Shown in pieces: positions 37,156 through 45,080 of a stretch of 55,537 nucleotides of DNA. The notes below the pieces were generated by a model. That model did not search any database. It was not told the origin of the DNA and was given only the letters and a program-made list of their open reading frames with translations. The stretch comes from Bacteroidota bacterium. Its GTDB lineage: Bacteria; Bacteroidota; Ignavibacteria; Ignavibacteriales; Ignavibacteriaceae. The stretch covers positions 1-55,537 of the forward strand of contig JAKIZM010000016.1 in NCBI GenBank assembly GCA_022708025.1, given 5' to 3'. The stretch's first letter is position 1. The number at the start of each line of letters is the position of its first letter. A program made the position numbers and the translations under genes.

Positions 37156-39561
37156 CTATTTACCTCTTAATTGAGCATTAAATTCTTTTGTAACTAACGT
37201 AATTAAGTTATTAAAATCTTTTTCAACTTCTTCTTCTGTTAGTGTTCTGTTATAGTCATAATACTCAAGTGTAAAAGCTATACTCTTCTTACCCTGCCCT
37301 AATAATTCACTTTCAAACAAATCAAAAACTGTAACTTCTTTAAGAAGTTGAGAGCTTTTCTTTTTAATAAATTCTTTTATATCAAGATATTTTACTGATT
37401 CATCAAAGATAAATGCAAAATCACGAATCACTTTAGGATACTTTAATGGCTCTGTAAATCTTCTTTTCTGAACATTCAAACTCTTAAGTTCTGTTAAATT
37501 GAACTCAAAACAGTAAACATCCTGATTAATATCAAATTGTTTAAGAACTTCTTTTTTTATCTTTCCGCCTGAATCAAATTCAACTTTATTATAGTTTTTT
37601 GAAAAATAATAAGCGAAAATTTCATTTGCAGTGGAATAATAGGAATCAATTAAAACATTGTCAAGTGATAACTTAAGTAAAAATGAATCAACTATACCTT
37701 TAAGATTATAAATATCTGACTCTTTTTCTGAGATATTCCAGCCTTTCAGATGCTCTTTTCCGCTTATCAGGAATATAAGATTCTGATTTTCTGTAAAATC
37801 ATCAAAAGATTTTATTTCACTTTCAGTCTTTTTATTAAAGACATTTCCAATCTCAAAAAGCTTAATTTCTTTAACACCTTGTCTAAGATTTCTCGAAACA
37901 GTCAACAAAGCACCTGAAATTAATGTTGTTCTAAGATATTCCATATCAGCACTTAGCGGATTTGAAATCCTAATAGGATTGCCAAAGAATTTTACATCCT
38001 CTTCTGATTGTAACGGATTATTTATCATTTCAAAAAATCCTAATCCGGTAGCAAGTTGTCTTATCTTTTCATCAATTTCTGTTTCATCATGTTTCTGTTC
38101 CAGCGTGATATTTATTCTTGAAACTGTTGGAATATTATCATAACCATTAATTCGTGCTATCTCTTCAATTAAATCTATTTCGCGTTCAATATCCGGACGG
38201 AAAGTTGGAACCGAAACAAGTAAGTTATCATCATCCAAAACTTTAATTGCCAGCCCAAGGCGTGATAATATTTTTTTTATTTTATCAGGTAAAATTTCAT
38301 AGCCAAGAATTTTATTTGTTCGGGAAAATCTTAATTTAATTTCTTTAGGAGTGATAACTTTGGGATAAACATCAATCAGTCCATTAACAATTTTTCCGTC
38401 AGCTAATTGTTCAACTAATTTTGCACATCTTTCAGCAGCAAATTTTGTAATATTAGGATCGGCGCCTCTTTCAAACCGATATGAAGCATCAGTGCTTAAA
38501 CCAAGAACTTTTGAGGTCCTTCTCACACTTGAAGGATTAAAGTAGGCGCTTTCAATCAATATGTTTTTTGTCGATTCGGTTATTTCGGAATTCTCTCCGC
38601 CCATTACTCCGGCAATGGCAACTTCTCTTTTCCCATCGCAAATCATTAAAGTGTTCTTCGGAAGTTTTCTTTCCTTCGAATCAAGTGTAGTAAAGGTTGT
38701 TTCTTCTTTAGTGCTTTTTATAATAATTTTTTTATCTGAGAGCTTGTCAAGATCAAAAGCGTGTAAAGGTTGTCCTGTTTCGTATAAGACAAAATTTGTA
38801 ATATCAACAATGTTATTCCTAGGTCTTAATCCTATCTTTTCTAATCTATCTTTCAACCATTTTGGAGATTCTTTTACTTTTACATCTTTAACAATTTTTG
38901 CGATGTATCGCGGACAATTAACTTCATCTTCAATAATAACTGTTGCTTCTTTATTTACATCTTCACCTTTGTCAGAATAAACTAATTCCGGCATCTTCAA
39001 ATCCCGATCAAATAAAGCAGCTAAATCGCGTGCAACACCAATATATGAAAGTGCATCAGGTCGATTTGGTGTTATTGCGATATCAAGAATTACATCGTTA
39101 AGATTTAATGCTTCAGTTATCGGTTTACCTGTTTCAAGTTTTTCATCAAGAATTATTATACCGGTATGATCATCGCTTAATAAAAGTTCATCTTCTGCAC
39201 AGATCATCCCGTTTGATTCGACTCCACGAATCTTTGCTTTTTTGATTTTAAAATTTCCATTCGGAATCTCAGTGCCAATCGGTGCAAAGACAACTTTTTG
39301 TCCGGCTTTTACATTTGGTGCACCGCATATTACCTGTAAATCTTCTTTACCATCAAATACTTTACAGATAGTAAGTTTATCCGCATTGGGATGTTTCTCA
39401 GTTTCTTTTACAAATCCAACAATAAAATCTTTGTAAAGATTTGATTGATCTATAACATCTTCAACTTCAAGACCGGACATTGTCAGCCTGGAAACAATTT
39501 CATCTGTTGTAATGCCATCCAGATTAACTAATTCTTTTATCCAGCTAAGTAAAACTTTCAT
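37156..39561 (-). CDS. pheT: Phenylalanyl-tRNA synthetase beta subunit
   Basis: Class II aminoacyl-tRNA synthetase, beta chain, 801 residues. The N-terminal tRNA-binding EMAP-like domain (about 39-150) begins FIVGFVKETEKHPNADKLTICKV and includes ICGAPNVKAGQKV. The B5 domain and the inactive class II core follow, and a C-terminal FDX-ACB domain ends the chain (RTLTEEEVEKDF). It is 13 bases after pheS in the same unit. Confidence 0.97.
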   Translation of the reverse strand: MKVLLSWIKELVNLDGITTDEIVSRLTMSGLEVEDVIDQSNLYKDFIVGFVKETEKHPNADKLTICKVFDGKEDLQVICGAPNVKAGQKVVFAPIGTEIPNGNFKIKKAKIRGVESNGMICAEDELLLSDDHTGIIILDEKLETGKPITEALNLNDVILDIAITPNRPDALSYIGVARDLAALFDRDLKMPELVYSDKGEDVNKEATVIIEDEVNCPRYIAKIVKDVKVKESPKWLKDRLEKIGLRPRNNIVDITNFVLYETGQPLHAFDLDKLSDKKIIIKSTKEETTFTTLDSKERKLPKNTLMICDGKREVAIAGVMGGENSEITESTKNILIESAYFNPSSVRRTSKVLGLSTDASYRFERGADPNITKFAAERCAKLVEQLADGKIVNGLIDVYPKVITPKEIKLRFSRTNKILGYEILPDKIKKILSRLGLAIKVLDDDNLLVSVPTFRPDIEREIDLIEEIARINGYDNIPTVSRINITLEQKHDETEIDEKIRQLATGLGFFEMINNPLQSEEDVKFFGNPIRISNPLSADMEYLRTTLISGALLTVSRNLRQGVKEIKLFEIGNVFNKKTESEIKSFDDFTENQNLIFLISGKEHLKGWNISEKESDIYNLKGIVDSFLLKLSLDNVLIDSYYSTANEIFAYYFSKNYNKVEFDSGGKIKKEVLKQFDINQDVYCFEFNLTELKSLNVQKRRFTEPLKYPKVIRDFAFIFDESVKYLDIKEFIKKKSSQLLKEVTVFDLFESELLGQGKKSIAFTLEYYDYNRTLTEEEVEKDFNNLITLVTKEFNAQLRGK

Positions 39562-39574
39562 TTCTTATTCCGCA

Positions 39575-40588
39575 TTAAAACTGTTTTAAGAATCTGATAT
39601 CATTATCAAAAAAGATTCTGATATCAGTTATACCATATTTTAACAATGCAATCCTTTCTATACCCATTCCGAATGCATAGCCGGTATATTTTTCAGAATC
39701 ATAATTAACAAATTTGAAAACATTCGGATCAACCATTCCGCAACCGAGTATTTCGAGCCAGCCGGAGTTTTTACATATTTTACAACCACTGCCTTTACAT
39801 AAATAACAAGTAATATCCATCTCAGCACTTGGCTCTGTAAACGGAAAGAAACTTGGACGAAATCTGTATTTAAGATCAGAGCCATAAAATTGTTTTGCAA
39901 ATGAAACTAATGTCCCTTTAAGTTCAGCAAATGTAACATCAGTATCCACATAAATTCCCTCAACCTGGTGAAACATACAATAGCTTCTTGCACTAACAGC
40001 TTCATTACGATATACTTTTCCGGGCATAATTGCACGTACTGGCGGAGTATGTTTTTCCATAATTCTTACTTGAACAGGAGAGGTATGTGTACGAAGCAAA
40101 AAATCTTTACTTATAAAAAAAGTATCCTGCATATCACGCGCAGGATGGTCAGCGGGAAAATTTAACGCCTCAAAGTTATAATAATCAGATTCCAGTTCGG
40201 GTCCGTTTACAACTGAAAATCCCATTCCTTTAAAAATGGATTTTATTTCATCAAGAGTTTGAGTTAAGATATGCTTACTACCGATAATATATTGGGAACC
40301 GGGCAAAGTTAAATCTATATTTTTTTCTTTACCTGACTGACGTGATGAAATTCTTTCTTTTATTTCTTCAAAGTGTGCAGAAACTTCGGCTCTAAGCTGA
40401 TTTAATTTTTTACCAAGTATTGGTTTTTCTTCTTTTGCAGTTTCTTTAAGCTGTTCGAAAAGTTGTGATACTAATCCATTTCTACTGAAGTATTTTATTT
40501 TTATATCTTCAATATCTTTTAATGAATTAACAGATTTAATATCTTTTAAAAAACTATCTTTTATTTCAGTAATGTTTTTTTCAAGCAT
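39575..40588 (-). CDS. pheS: Phenylalanyl-tRNA synthetase alpha subunit
   Basis: Catalytic alpha chain of the (alpha-beta)2 enzyme, 337 residues. The class II motif 1 region is NFPADHPARDMQDTFF near 143-158 and motif 3 is FGMGIERIALL near 308-318. A four-cysteine cluster CYLCKGSGCKIC near 258-269 is a less common feature. An N-terminal coiled coil (about 1-85) precedes the core. A terminator-like hairpin ends about 20 bases before its ATG. Confidence 0.97.
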   Translation of the reverse strand: MLEKNITEIKDSFLKDIKSVNSLKDIEDIKIKYFSRNGLVSQLFEQLKETAKEEKPILGKKLNQLRAEVSAHFEEIKERISSRQSGKEKNIDLTLPGSQYIIGSKHILTQTLDEIKSIFKGMGFSVVNGPELESDYYNFEALNFPADHPARDMQDTFFISKDFLLRTHTSPVQVRIMEKHTPPVRAIMPGKVYRNEAVSARSYCMFHQVEGIYVDTDVTFAELKGTLVSFAKQFYGSDLKYRFRPSFFPFTEPSAEMDITCYLCKGSGCKICKNSGWLEILGCGMVDPNVFKFVNYDSEKYTGYAFGMGIERIALLKYGITDIRIFFDNDIRFLKQF

Positions 40589-40608
40589 AATATTTCTTTA
40601 AACAGAAA

Positions 40609-40654
40609 ATACCCCCGACGGATAGAATAATTTCAATAAATCCGAAGAGGGTAT
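40609..40654 (-). terminator. Hairpin between rplT and pheS
   Basis: On the minus strand ATACCCTCTTCGGAT pairs with ATCCGTCGGGGGTAT, 13 of 15 positions (one G-U), around a 16-base loop, with TTTTCTGTTT following. It starts five bases after the rplT stop and ends about 20 bases before the pheS ATG. It may end the infC-rpmI-rplT transcript or act as an attenuator for pheST. Confidence 0.7.
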
Positions 40655-40658
40655 AAAA

Positions 40659-41006
40659 TTAATTATTAGAAAACTTAACAACTTCAGCAAAGGCAGAAGG
40701 ATTTTCAACTGCAAGACTTGCAAGAACTTTTCTGTTAATATCTACACCTTTTTTATTTAATGCATCTATCAATCTTGAATAAGTTGTACCATTTGATCTT
40801 GCAGCAGCATTTATTCTGGTAATCCATAAAGATCTGAATACTCTCTTTTTCAGTCTTCTGTCTCTGTATGCGTGAGTTAAGCCTTTTTCAATTGCATTTT
40901 TAGCTGATGTTAAAACATTTCCCTGATTTCCCCAATAGCCTTTGGAAAGTTTTAACAGCTTTTTTCTTCTTCTGTGTGAAGCAACTTTGTTTCTTGATCT
41001 TGGCAT
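40659..41006 (-). CDS. rplT: 50S ribosomal protein L20
   Basis: 115 residues, RNA-binding basic protein of the large subunit. The start [19 protein letters not shown] and the mid segment [16 protein letters not shown] fit L20; the C-terminal half is normal. In the conserved order infC-rpmI-rplT. L20 represses its own operon in several bacteria; no leader structure was identified here. Confidence 0.96.
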   Translation of the reverse strand: MPRSRNKVASHRRRKKLLKLSKGYWGNQGNVLTSAKNAIEKGLTHAYRDRRLKKRVFRSLWITRINAAARSNGTTYSRLIDALNKKGVDINRKVLASLAVENPSAFAEVVKFSNN

Positions 41007-41021
41007 TTTATCATTACTCCT

Positions 41022-41213
41022 TTATTGAACCATTATCTTTACGCGTTTTTGTTCTGCATCGCTTACTAATGTTCCTTTTCTTAAACTTCTTTTTCTCTTT
41101 GTTGATTTGGAAGTTAGAATGTGGCTTTTATAAGCTTTCTTTCTTTTAAATTTTCCTGATGCTGTTCTCTTAAATGTTTTAGATGCACCACGATTGCTTT
41201 TCATTTTTGGCAT
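41022..41213 (-). CDS. rpmI: 50S ribosomal protein L35
   Basis: 63 residues, strongly basic, with the typical [17 protein letters not shown] start and a [21 protein letters not shown] end. It sits six bases after infC and 15 before rplT in the conserved initiation-factor operon. Confidence 0.96.
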   Translation of the reverse strand: MPKMKSNRGASKTFKRTASGKFKRKKAYKSHILTSKSTKRKRSLRKGTLVSDAEQKRVKIMVQ

Positions 41214-41219
41214 ATATAA

Positions 41220-41765
41220 TTATCCCTGCTTAATTGTTTTCTTACCTTTTTTAGATTGAGGAACCAATATGGTAGCCATATTTCGTCCTTCAAGTTTTAT
41301 GGGAGACTCAACTTTAGATATGTCTTCCAGTTTTTCAATAAATCTTTTTAATAATTCCTCGCCTTGTTCAGTATAAGCCATCTCACGTCCTTTAAACATA
41401 ACACTGACTTTAACCTTATTACCATCTTCCAGAAAATTTTGTGCATGTTTTACTTTAAAATCAAAATCATGAACATCAGTATTTGGGTGTAATCTTATCT
41501 CTTTTAAAACCGAAACAACCTGATTTTTCTTTTGAATTTTTTCCCGTTTTTGCTGTTCATATTTGTATTTACCATAATCAATTATTTTACAAACGGGTGG
41601 AACAGCTTGTGGCGCAATTTCTACCAGATCCTGTCCTCTTTCTTCTGCAAATCTCAGGGCATCTCTTACGGTATAAACTCCCAGTTGTGTTCCATCAATA
41701 TCAATTACCCTGATTTTTGGTGCTTTTATTTCTTCGTTTACCCGGACTGATTGTTTCTGTGTGAT
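41220..41765 (-). CDS. infC: Translation initiation factor IF-3
   Basis: Binds the 30S subunit and checks the start codon. The frame from 41765 gives 181 residues, beginning TQKQSVRVNEEIKAPKIRVID and including LGVYTVRDAL, the linker YGKYKYEQQK, EIRLHPN and the C-terminal TILVPQSKKGKK, as IF-3 should. There is no ATG, GTG or TTG between the in-frame TAA and the conserved start. AUC is the first codon after an AAGAGG site five bases upstream, so AUC is the start, consistent with infC genes that use a rare codon for self-control. Confidence 0.93.
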   Translation of the reverse strand: MTQKQSVRVNEEIKAPKIRVIDIDGTQLGVYTVRDALRFAEERGQDLVEIAPQAVPPVCKIIDYGKYKYEQQKREKIQKKNQVVSVLKEIRLHPNTDVHDFDFKVKHAQNFLEDGNKVKVSVMFKGREMAYTEQGEELLKRFIEKLEDISKVESPIKLEGRNMATILVPQSKKGKKTIKQG

Positions 41766-41796
41766 ATAAACCTCTTAACTAGTTAAAAAAATATAA

Positions 41797-43734
41797 TTAC
41801 ACTTTGTTTTTAATTTCGGCTGCAATTTTATCAATAAATTCTGATAAAGACAAAGAACCTTTATCACCTTCTTTATGCTTTCTGACTGATACAGTTCCCG
41901 ACTCTTTTTCCTTTTCACCAACTATAAGCATGTAAGAAACCTTTTGAGTTTCCCAGTCACGTATTTTATAACCGATCTTTTCGTTTCTGTCATCAAGTTC
42001 ATATCTTATATCAGCTTTCTTTAATGCATCAGCTACCTTATTTCCATAATCAAGGAAATTTTTAGAAACAGGAATAACAACCACCTGTGTTGGAGCCAGC
42101 CACAATGGAAATTCTCCTGCAAAATGTTCAATCAGAACACCAATAAATCTTTCAAGTGAACCAAAGGGAGCACGATGAATAACAACCGGTCTGTGTTTCT
42201 GACCATCACTTCCCACATATTCAAGATCAAATCTTTCAGGCATAACGTAATCGATCTGAACCGTTCCTAATTGCCATTTTCTGCCTAAAGCATCTTTAAC
42301 CATAAAATCAATCTTAGGACCATAAAAAGCTGCTTCTCCTTCTTCAATTGTGTAAACTAATTTCATCTCATCTGCAGCTTCTTTAATTTCAGCCTGTGCT
42401 CTTTCCCAAAGTGCTATATCACCACCATACTTTTCAGCATTATCATCTCTGAAGGATAACTGAGTGGTAAAATCAGCAAAGCCCATAACTTTAAATACAT
42501 ATTGAATTAATTCGATTACATTAAATAATTCTTCTTTAAGCTGATCCTGTCTTACGAACATATGGGAATCATCAACTGCGAAACATCTTACTCTTGTCAA
42601 TCCGTTTAATTCACCTGATTGCTCATAACGATAGACTGTTCCAAATTCTGCATAGCGAATAGGCAAATCTCTATAACTTCTTGGCTTTGAAGCATATATC
42701 TGAAAATGATGAGGACAATTCATTGGTTTTAACAGATATTCTTCATCCCTATCACCAAACTTCATTGGAGGAAACTGACTATCGCTGTAGTAAGGATAAT
42801 GTCCGCTGGTTTTATATAAATTTATATTACCAATATGCGGAGTAATAACCGGCAAATAACCACGTTTGGTTTGTTCTTCTCTTAAAAACCTTTCCAAAGT
42901 CTCTCTTAATATTGTTCCTTTCGGCAGCCAGATTGGTAAACCAGCACCAACACTGGGCGAAAAGAAAAACAATTCCAATGCTTTACCAAGTTTTCTGTGA
43001 TCCCTCTTTTTAGCTTCTTCAAGCATTTGAAGATAATCATCCAGCATCTTCTTCTTCGGAAAAGTAATTCCATAGATTCTTTGCAACTGTTTATTCTTTT
43101 CATCTCCCCGCCAGTAAGAGCCTGATATATTAAGAAGCTTAACATATTTTATTTTACCCGGATTTGGAAGATGTGGACCTCTGCATAAATCAGTGAATGA
43201 GCCTTCTTTATAAATACTGATTGTCTCTTTACTTTCATCCATCTCGGATATGAGTTCAACTTTGTATTGGTCGCCTTTCTTTTTAAAATAATCAATTGCT
43301 TCTTGCTTGGATAGCTCCTCTCTTTCAAACCTGGAATCAGTTTTTGAAAGTTCAATCATCTTATCTTCTATTAGTTTAAGATGATCTTCTGATAATTGAG
43401 TATTGATATCAATATCATAATAGAAACCCGCATCTATTGCAGGACCAACTCCAAATTTTGCTTCCGGAAATAAATCCTGGATAGCGTGAGCCATTAGATG
43501 AGAAGATGAATGCCAGTATACTTCTTTTCCTTCTTTGTCATCAAAAGTTAAAAACTTAACATTTCCATCTGTAGTTATTGATCTGTTTAAGTCAATAACT
43601 GCATCATTAAATTTAACAGCTAAAACATCATCAGCCAATCTTTGTGAAATTGACTGAGCAATCTGATAGCCGGTAATTCCGCTATCAAACTCTTTAACTG
43701 CTCCATCCGGAAATGTAATTTTAATTTTTTGCAT
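41797..43734 (-). CDS. thrS: Threonyl-tRNA synthetase
   Basis: Class II synthetase, 645 residues. N-terminal TGS domain (IKITFPDGAVKEF), editing domain with HSSSHLMAHA near 75-84, catalytic core with MNCPHHFQIY and RYAEFGTVYRYEQSG, and a C-terminal anticodon-binding domain (APTQVVVIPVS). The ATG has AGGAG six bases upstream. A perfect 9-bp palindromic hairpin with six Ts lies right before that site. Confidence 0.97.
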   Translation of the reverse strand: MQKIKITFPDGAVKEFDSGITGYQIAQSISQRLADDVLAVKFNDAVIDLNRSITTDGNVKFLTFDDKEGKEVYWHSSSHLMAHAIQDLFPEAKFGVGPAIDAGFYYDIDINTQLSEDHLKLIEDKMIELSKTDSRFEREELSKQEAIDYFKKKGDQYKVELISEMDESKETISIYKEGSFTDLCRGPHLPNPGKIKYVKLLNISGSYWRGDEKNKQLQRIYGITFPKKKMLDDYLQMLEEAKKRDHRKLGKALELFFFSPSVGAGLPIWLPKGTILRETLERFLREEQTKRGYLPVITPHIGNINLYKTSGHYPYYSDSQFPPMKFGDRDEEYLLKPMNCPHHFQIYASKPRSYRDLPIRYAEFGTVYRYEQSGELNGLTRVRCFAVDDSHMFVRQDQLKEELFNVIELIQYVFKVMGFADFTTQLSFRDDNAEKYGGDIALWERAQAEIKEAADEMKLVYTIEEGEAAFYGPKIDFMVKDALGRKWQLGTVQIDYVMPERFDLEYVGSDGQKHRPVVIHRAPFGSLERFIGVLIEHFAGEFPLWLAPTQVVVIPVSKNFLDYGNKVADALKKADIRYELDDRNEKIGYKIRDWETQKVSYMLIVGEKEKESGTVSVRKHKEGDKGSLSLSEFIDKIAAEIKNKV

Positions 43735-43751
43735 ATATCTCCTAACAAAAA

Positions 43752-43769
43752 ATCGGAGTTAACTCCGAT
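43752..43769 (-). terminator. Palindromic terminator before thrS
   Basis: On the minus strand ATCGGAGTT is followed directly by its complement AACTCCGAT, then TTTTTTG. It lies 22 bases past tRNA-Val and ends 17 bases before the thrS ATG. It can end the tRNA transcript or attenuate thrS; the T-run almost touches the thrS ribosome site. Confidence 0.8.
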
Positions 43770-43791
43770 AACTGCCTGTTCAATTCTATTG

Positions 43792-43865
43792 TGGGCTCTA
43801 AAGGAGTCGAACCTTTGACCTTCTGCACGTCAAGCAGACGCTCTAACCAACTGAGCTAAGAGCCC
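43792..43865 (-). tRNA. tRNA-Val(GAC)
   Basis: A 74-base cloverleaf read on the minus strand: acceptor GGGCTCT/AGAGCCC, D-arm GCTC-GAGC, anticodon stem TCTGC/GCAGA with loop TTGACGT (anticodon GAC), T-arm AAAGG/CCTTT with TTCGACT. The 3' CCA is not encoded (discriminator A is followed by CAA). It lies between decayed tRNA-like repeats and thrS. Confidence 0.95.
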
Positions 43866-43866
43866 A

Positions 43867-43948
43867 TCACTTAATTTCATAAATTACTTCGTAATCTTTG
43901 ACCTCCCCGAAAAGTCGGGGCGCTCTAACCAACTGAGCTAAGAGCCCA
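43867..43948 (-). repeat. tRNA-like repeat copy 1 (decayed tRNA-Val 5' half)
   Basis: On the minus strand the acceptor 5' strand and D-arm of tRNA-Val (GGGCTCTTAGCTCAGTTGG and on to GAGC) are kept exactly. The anticodon arm is replaced by a GC hairpin CCCCGACTTTTCGGGG, and the T-arm by AAAGATTACGAAGTAATTT, which folds on itself. The acceptor 3' strand is missing. It cannot be a working tRNA. Confidence 0.85.
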
Positions 43949-44028
43949 TTATTTAATTTTATAAATTACTTCGTAATCTTTGACCTACCCGAAAAGTCGG
44001 GGCGTTCTAACCAACTGAGCTAAGAGCA
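43949..44028 (-). repeat. tRNA-like repeat copy 2
   Basis: Nearly identical to copy 1 over about 80 bases, with a few base changes, for example GTGCTCT in place of GGGCTCT and AACG in place of GCG at the end of the D-arm. The same two hairpins and AT-rich tail follow. Confidence 0.85.
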
Positions 44029-44110
44029 CTTTTTTATTAGATACTTTGTAATCCTGTAATCTTCTGCTTTCCCAATAAATCGGAAGTTGATTAACTGAGC
44101 CAAGAATAAG
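44029..44110 (-). repeat. tRNA-like repeat copy 3 (most decayed)
   Basis: The D-arm core is only partly kept (GGCTCAGTTAATC). The GC hairpin is replaced by CTTCCGATTTATTGGGAAAG and the ATTAC hairpin is altered to GATTACAGGATTAC. Spacing matches copies 1 and 2, so it is judged a more diverged unit of the same array. Confidence 0.6.
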
Positions 44111-44125
44111 ACTTAATCACTTAAT

Positions 44126-44169
44126 AATTAAAAATGTACAATTAAACTAATAACTGTACATTTTTAATT
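44126..44169. terminator. Perfect 15-bp AT-rich palindrome downstream of tRNA-Leu
   Basis: aattaaaaatgtaca (44126-44140) and tgtacatttttaatt (44155-44169) are exact reverse complements separated by 14 bases. It lies 11 bases past the tRNA-Leu 3' end on the minus strand. The T-run is inside the stem, so it may be a terminator or processing hairpin rather than a textbook terminator. Confidence 0.6.
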
Positions 44170-44180
44170 GAATTTCTATT

Positions 44181-44269
44181 TGGTACCGAGGGCCGGACTC
44201 GAACCGGCACGGGAACAAGTTCCCACAGGATTTTAAGTCCTGTGCGTCTACCAATTCCGCCACCCCGGC
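44181..44269 (-). tRNA. tRNA-Leu(TAA)
   Basis: An 89-base class II tRNA on the minus strand: acceptor GCCGGGG with CCTCGGT, discriminator A, encoded CCA, anticodon stem CAGGA/TCCTG with loop CTTAAAA (anticodon TAA), long variable arm (GGGAACTTGTTCCC) and T-arm GCCGG/CCGGC with TTCGAGT. All parts are present. Confidence 0.95.
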
Positions 44270-44304
44270 AACAAATGAAATAATATTTCAAAAATTAGCG
44301 TGTA

Positions 44305-44333
44305 AAAATAGATAATTTGATTGTACTGTGCAA
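44305..44333 (-). promoter_or_regulatory. Candidate sigma-70-type promoter for tRNA-Leu
   Basis: On the minus strand TTGCAC, a 17-base spacer and TATTTT end 35 bases before the mature tRNA-Leu. This gives a leader of about 27 bases. It is a moderate match only. Confidence 0.4.
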
Positions 44334-44515
44334 GAAAGTTTAAGAAGTTTTTATTTAATCACTTATGCCAATAATGAAAAGTATAACTCTAAATGAACTG
44401 CTTTATTTCTCATAAACAGGAATAGCAATTACTTTTTTTCTTTTAATAAGAAATGATTAACAATTATCAAATTCAACTAATTAGATTATATTCAATTTAA
44501 TCTATTTGACTGACA

Positions 44516-44533
44516 TTGGCATCAACTTTGCGA
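44516..44533 (+). promoter_or_regulatory. Sigma-54 (RpoN)-type promoter
   Basis: TTGGCATCAACTTTGCG has the -24 TGGC at 44517-44520 and the -12 TTGC at 44528-44531 with the exact spacing of the sigma-54 consensus; two of the less conserved positions (6 and 7) differ. Transcription would begin near 44543, some 45 bases before the mce ATG. It suggests activator-dependent control of the methylmalonyl-CoA operon. Confidence 0.5.
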
Positions 44534-44587
44534 AAATGTCGCGATTTAATTATTTACTAATCATCATTTAATCATAGAATAACTAAA

Positions 44588-44992
44588 ATGAATATATCAC
44601 ACATCGAACATATCGGTATAGCAGTTAAAAACATTGAAGAAGCAAAAAAATATTATGAAGATGTACTTGGATTAAAATGTTATGCCGTAGAAGAAGTTCC
44701 TGATCAAAAAGTTAAAACTGCATTCTTTATGGTTGGTCAAACAAAAATTGAATTGCTGGAATCAACTTCACCGGATGGACCAATCGGAAAGTTTATTGAA
44801 AAGAAAGGTGAAGGAATCCATCACCTTGCTTTTGCAGTAAAAGGATTACAAGAATCACTTGATGAAGTTAAAGCTAAAAATATAGTTTTAATTGATGAGA
44901 AAGGCAGAAAAGGTGCAGAAGGTTTAAACATCGCTTTTCTCCATCCTAAATTTACATTCGGTGTATTAACCGAACTTTGTGAAAAACCATAA
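44588..44992 (+). CDS. mce: Methylmalonyl-CoA epimerase
   Basis: Interconverts (2R)- and (2S)-methylmalonyl-CoA. 134 residues of the glyoxalase/VOC fold; start [26 protein letters not shown], metal ligand His near 7, Gln near 51 and a later GIHHLAFAV segment with Glu-122-like residues in LTELCE. It heads the operon of the decarboxylase subunits, placing both in the succinate-to-propionate (or reverse) route. Confidence 0.94.
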   Translation: MNISHIEHIGIAVKNIEEAKKYYEDVLGLKCYAVEEVPDQKVKTAFFMVGQTKIELLESTSPDGPIGKFIEKKGEGIHHLAFAVKGLQESLDEVKAKNIVLIDEKGRKGAEGLNIAFLHPKFTFGVLTELCEKP

Positions 44993-45080
44993 TTAAACTG
45001 ACTAATAATTCAACTTACCAGGATTTGAAAAGCTGAAATTATTTTAGAGTAACTAAAAAGAATTACAGGGAACAAAAGGT

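Larger units (their letters stand above)
44270..44587. other. Divergent intergenic region between tRNA-Leu and the mce operon
   Basis: 318 bases with no open frame. It contains the tRNA-Leu promoter candidate on the minus strand and a sigma-54-type match for the plus-strand operon. The rest is AT-rich with no other structure that I can see. Confidence 0.5.

Noticed and set aside
42906..43355. Minus-strand short frames inside thrS
   Set aside because: They are out-of-frame shadows of thrS with no independent support.
43735..43791. T-box riboswitch before thrS
   Set aside because: The leader is too short for a T-box and no T-box sequence is present; only the terminator-like hairpin is there.
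43867..44028. Two further functional tRNA-Val genes
   Set aside because: No anticodon arm of the right form, no T-arm and no 3' acceptor strand are present.
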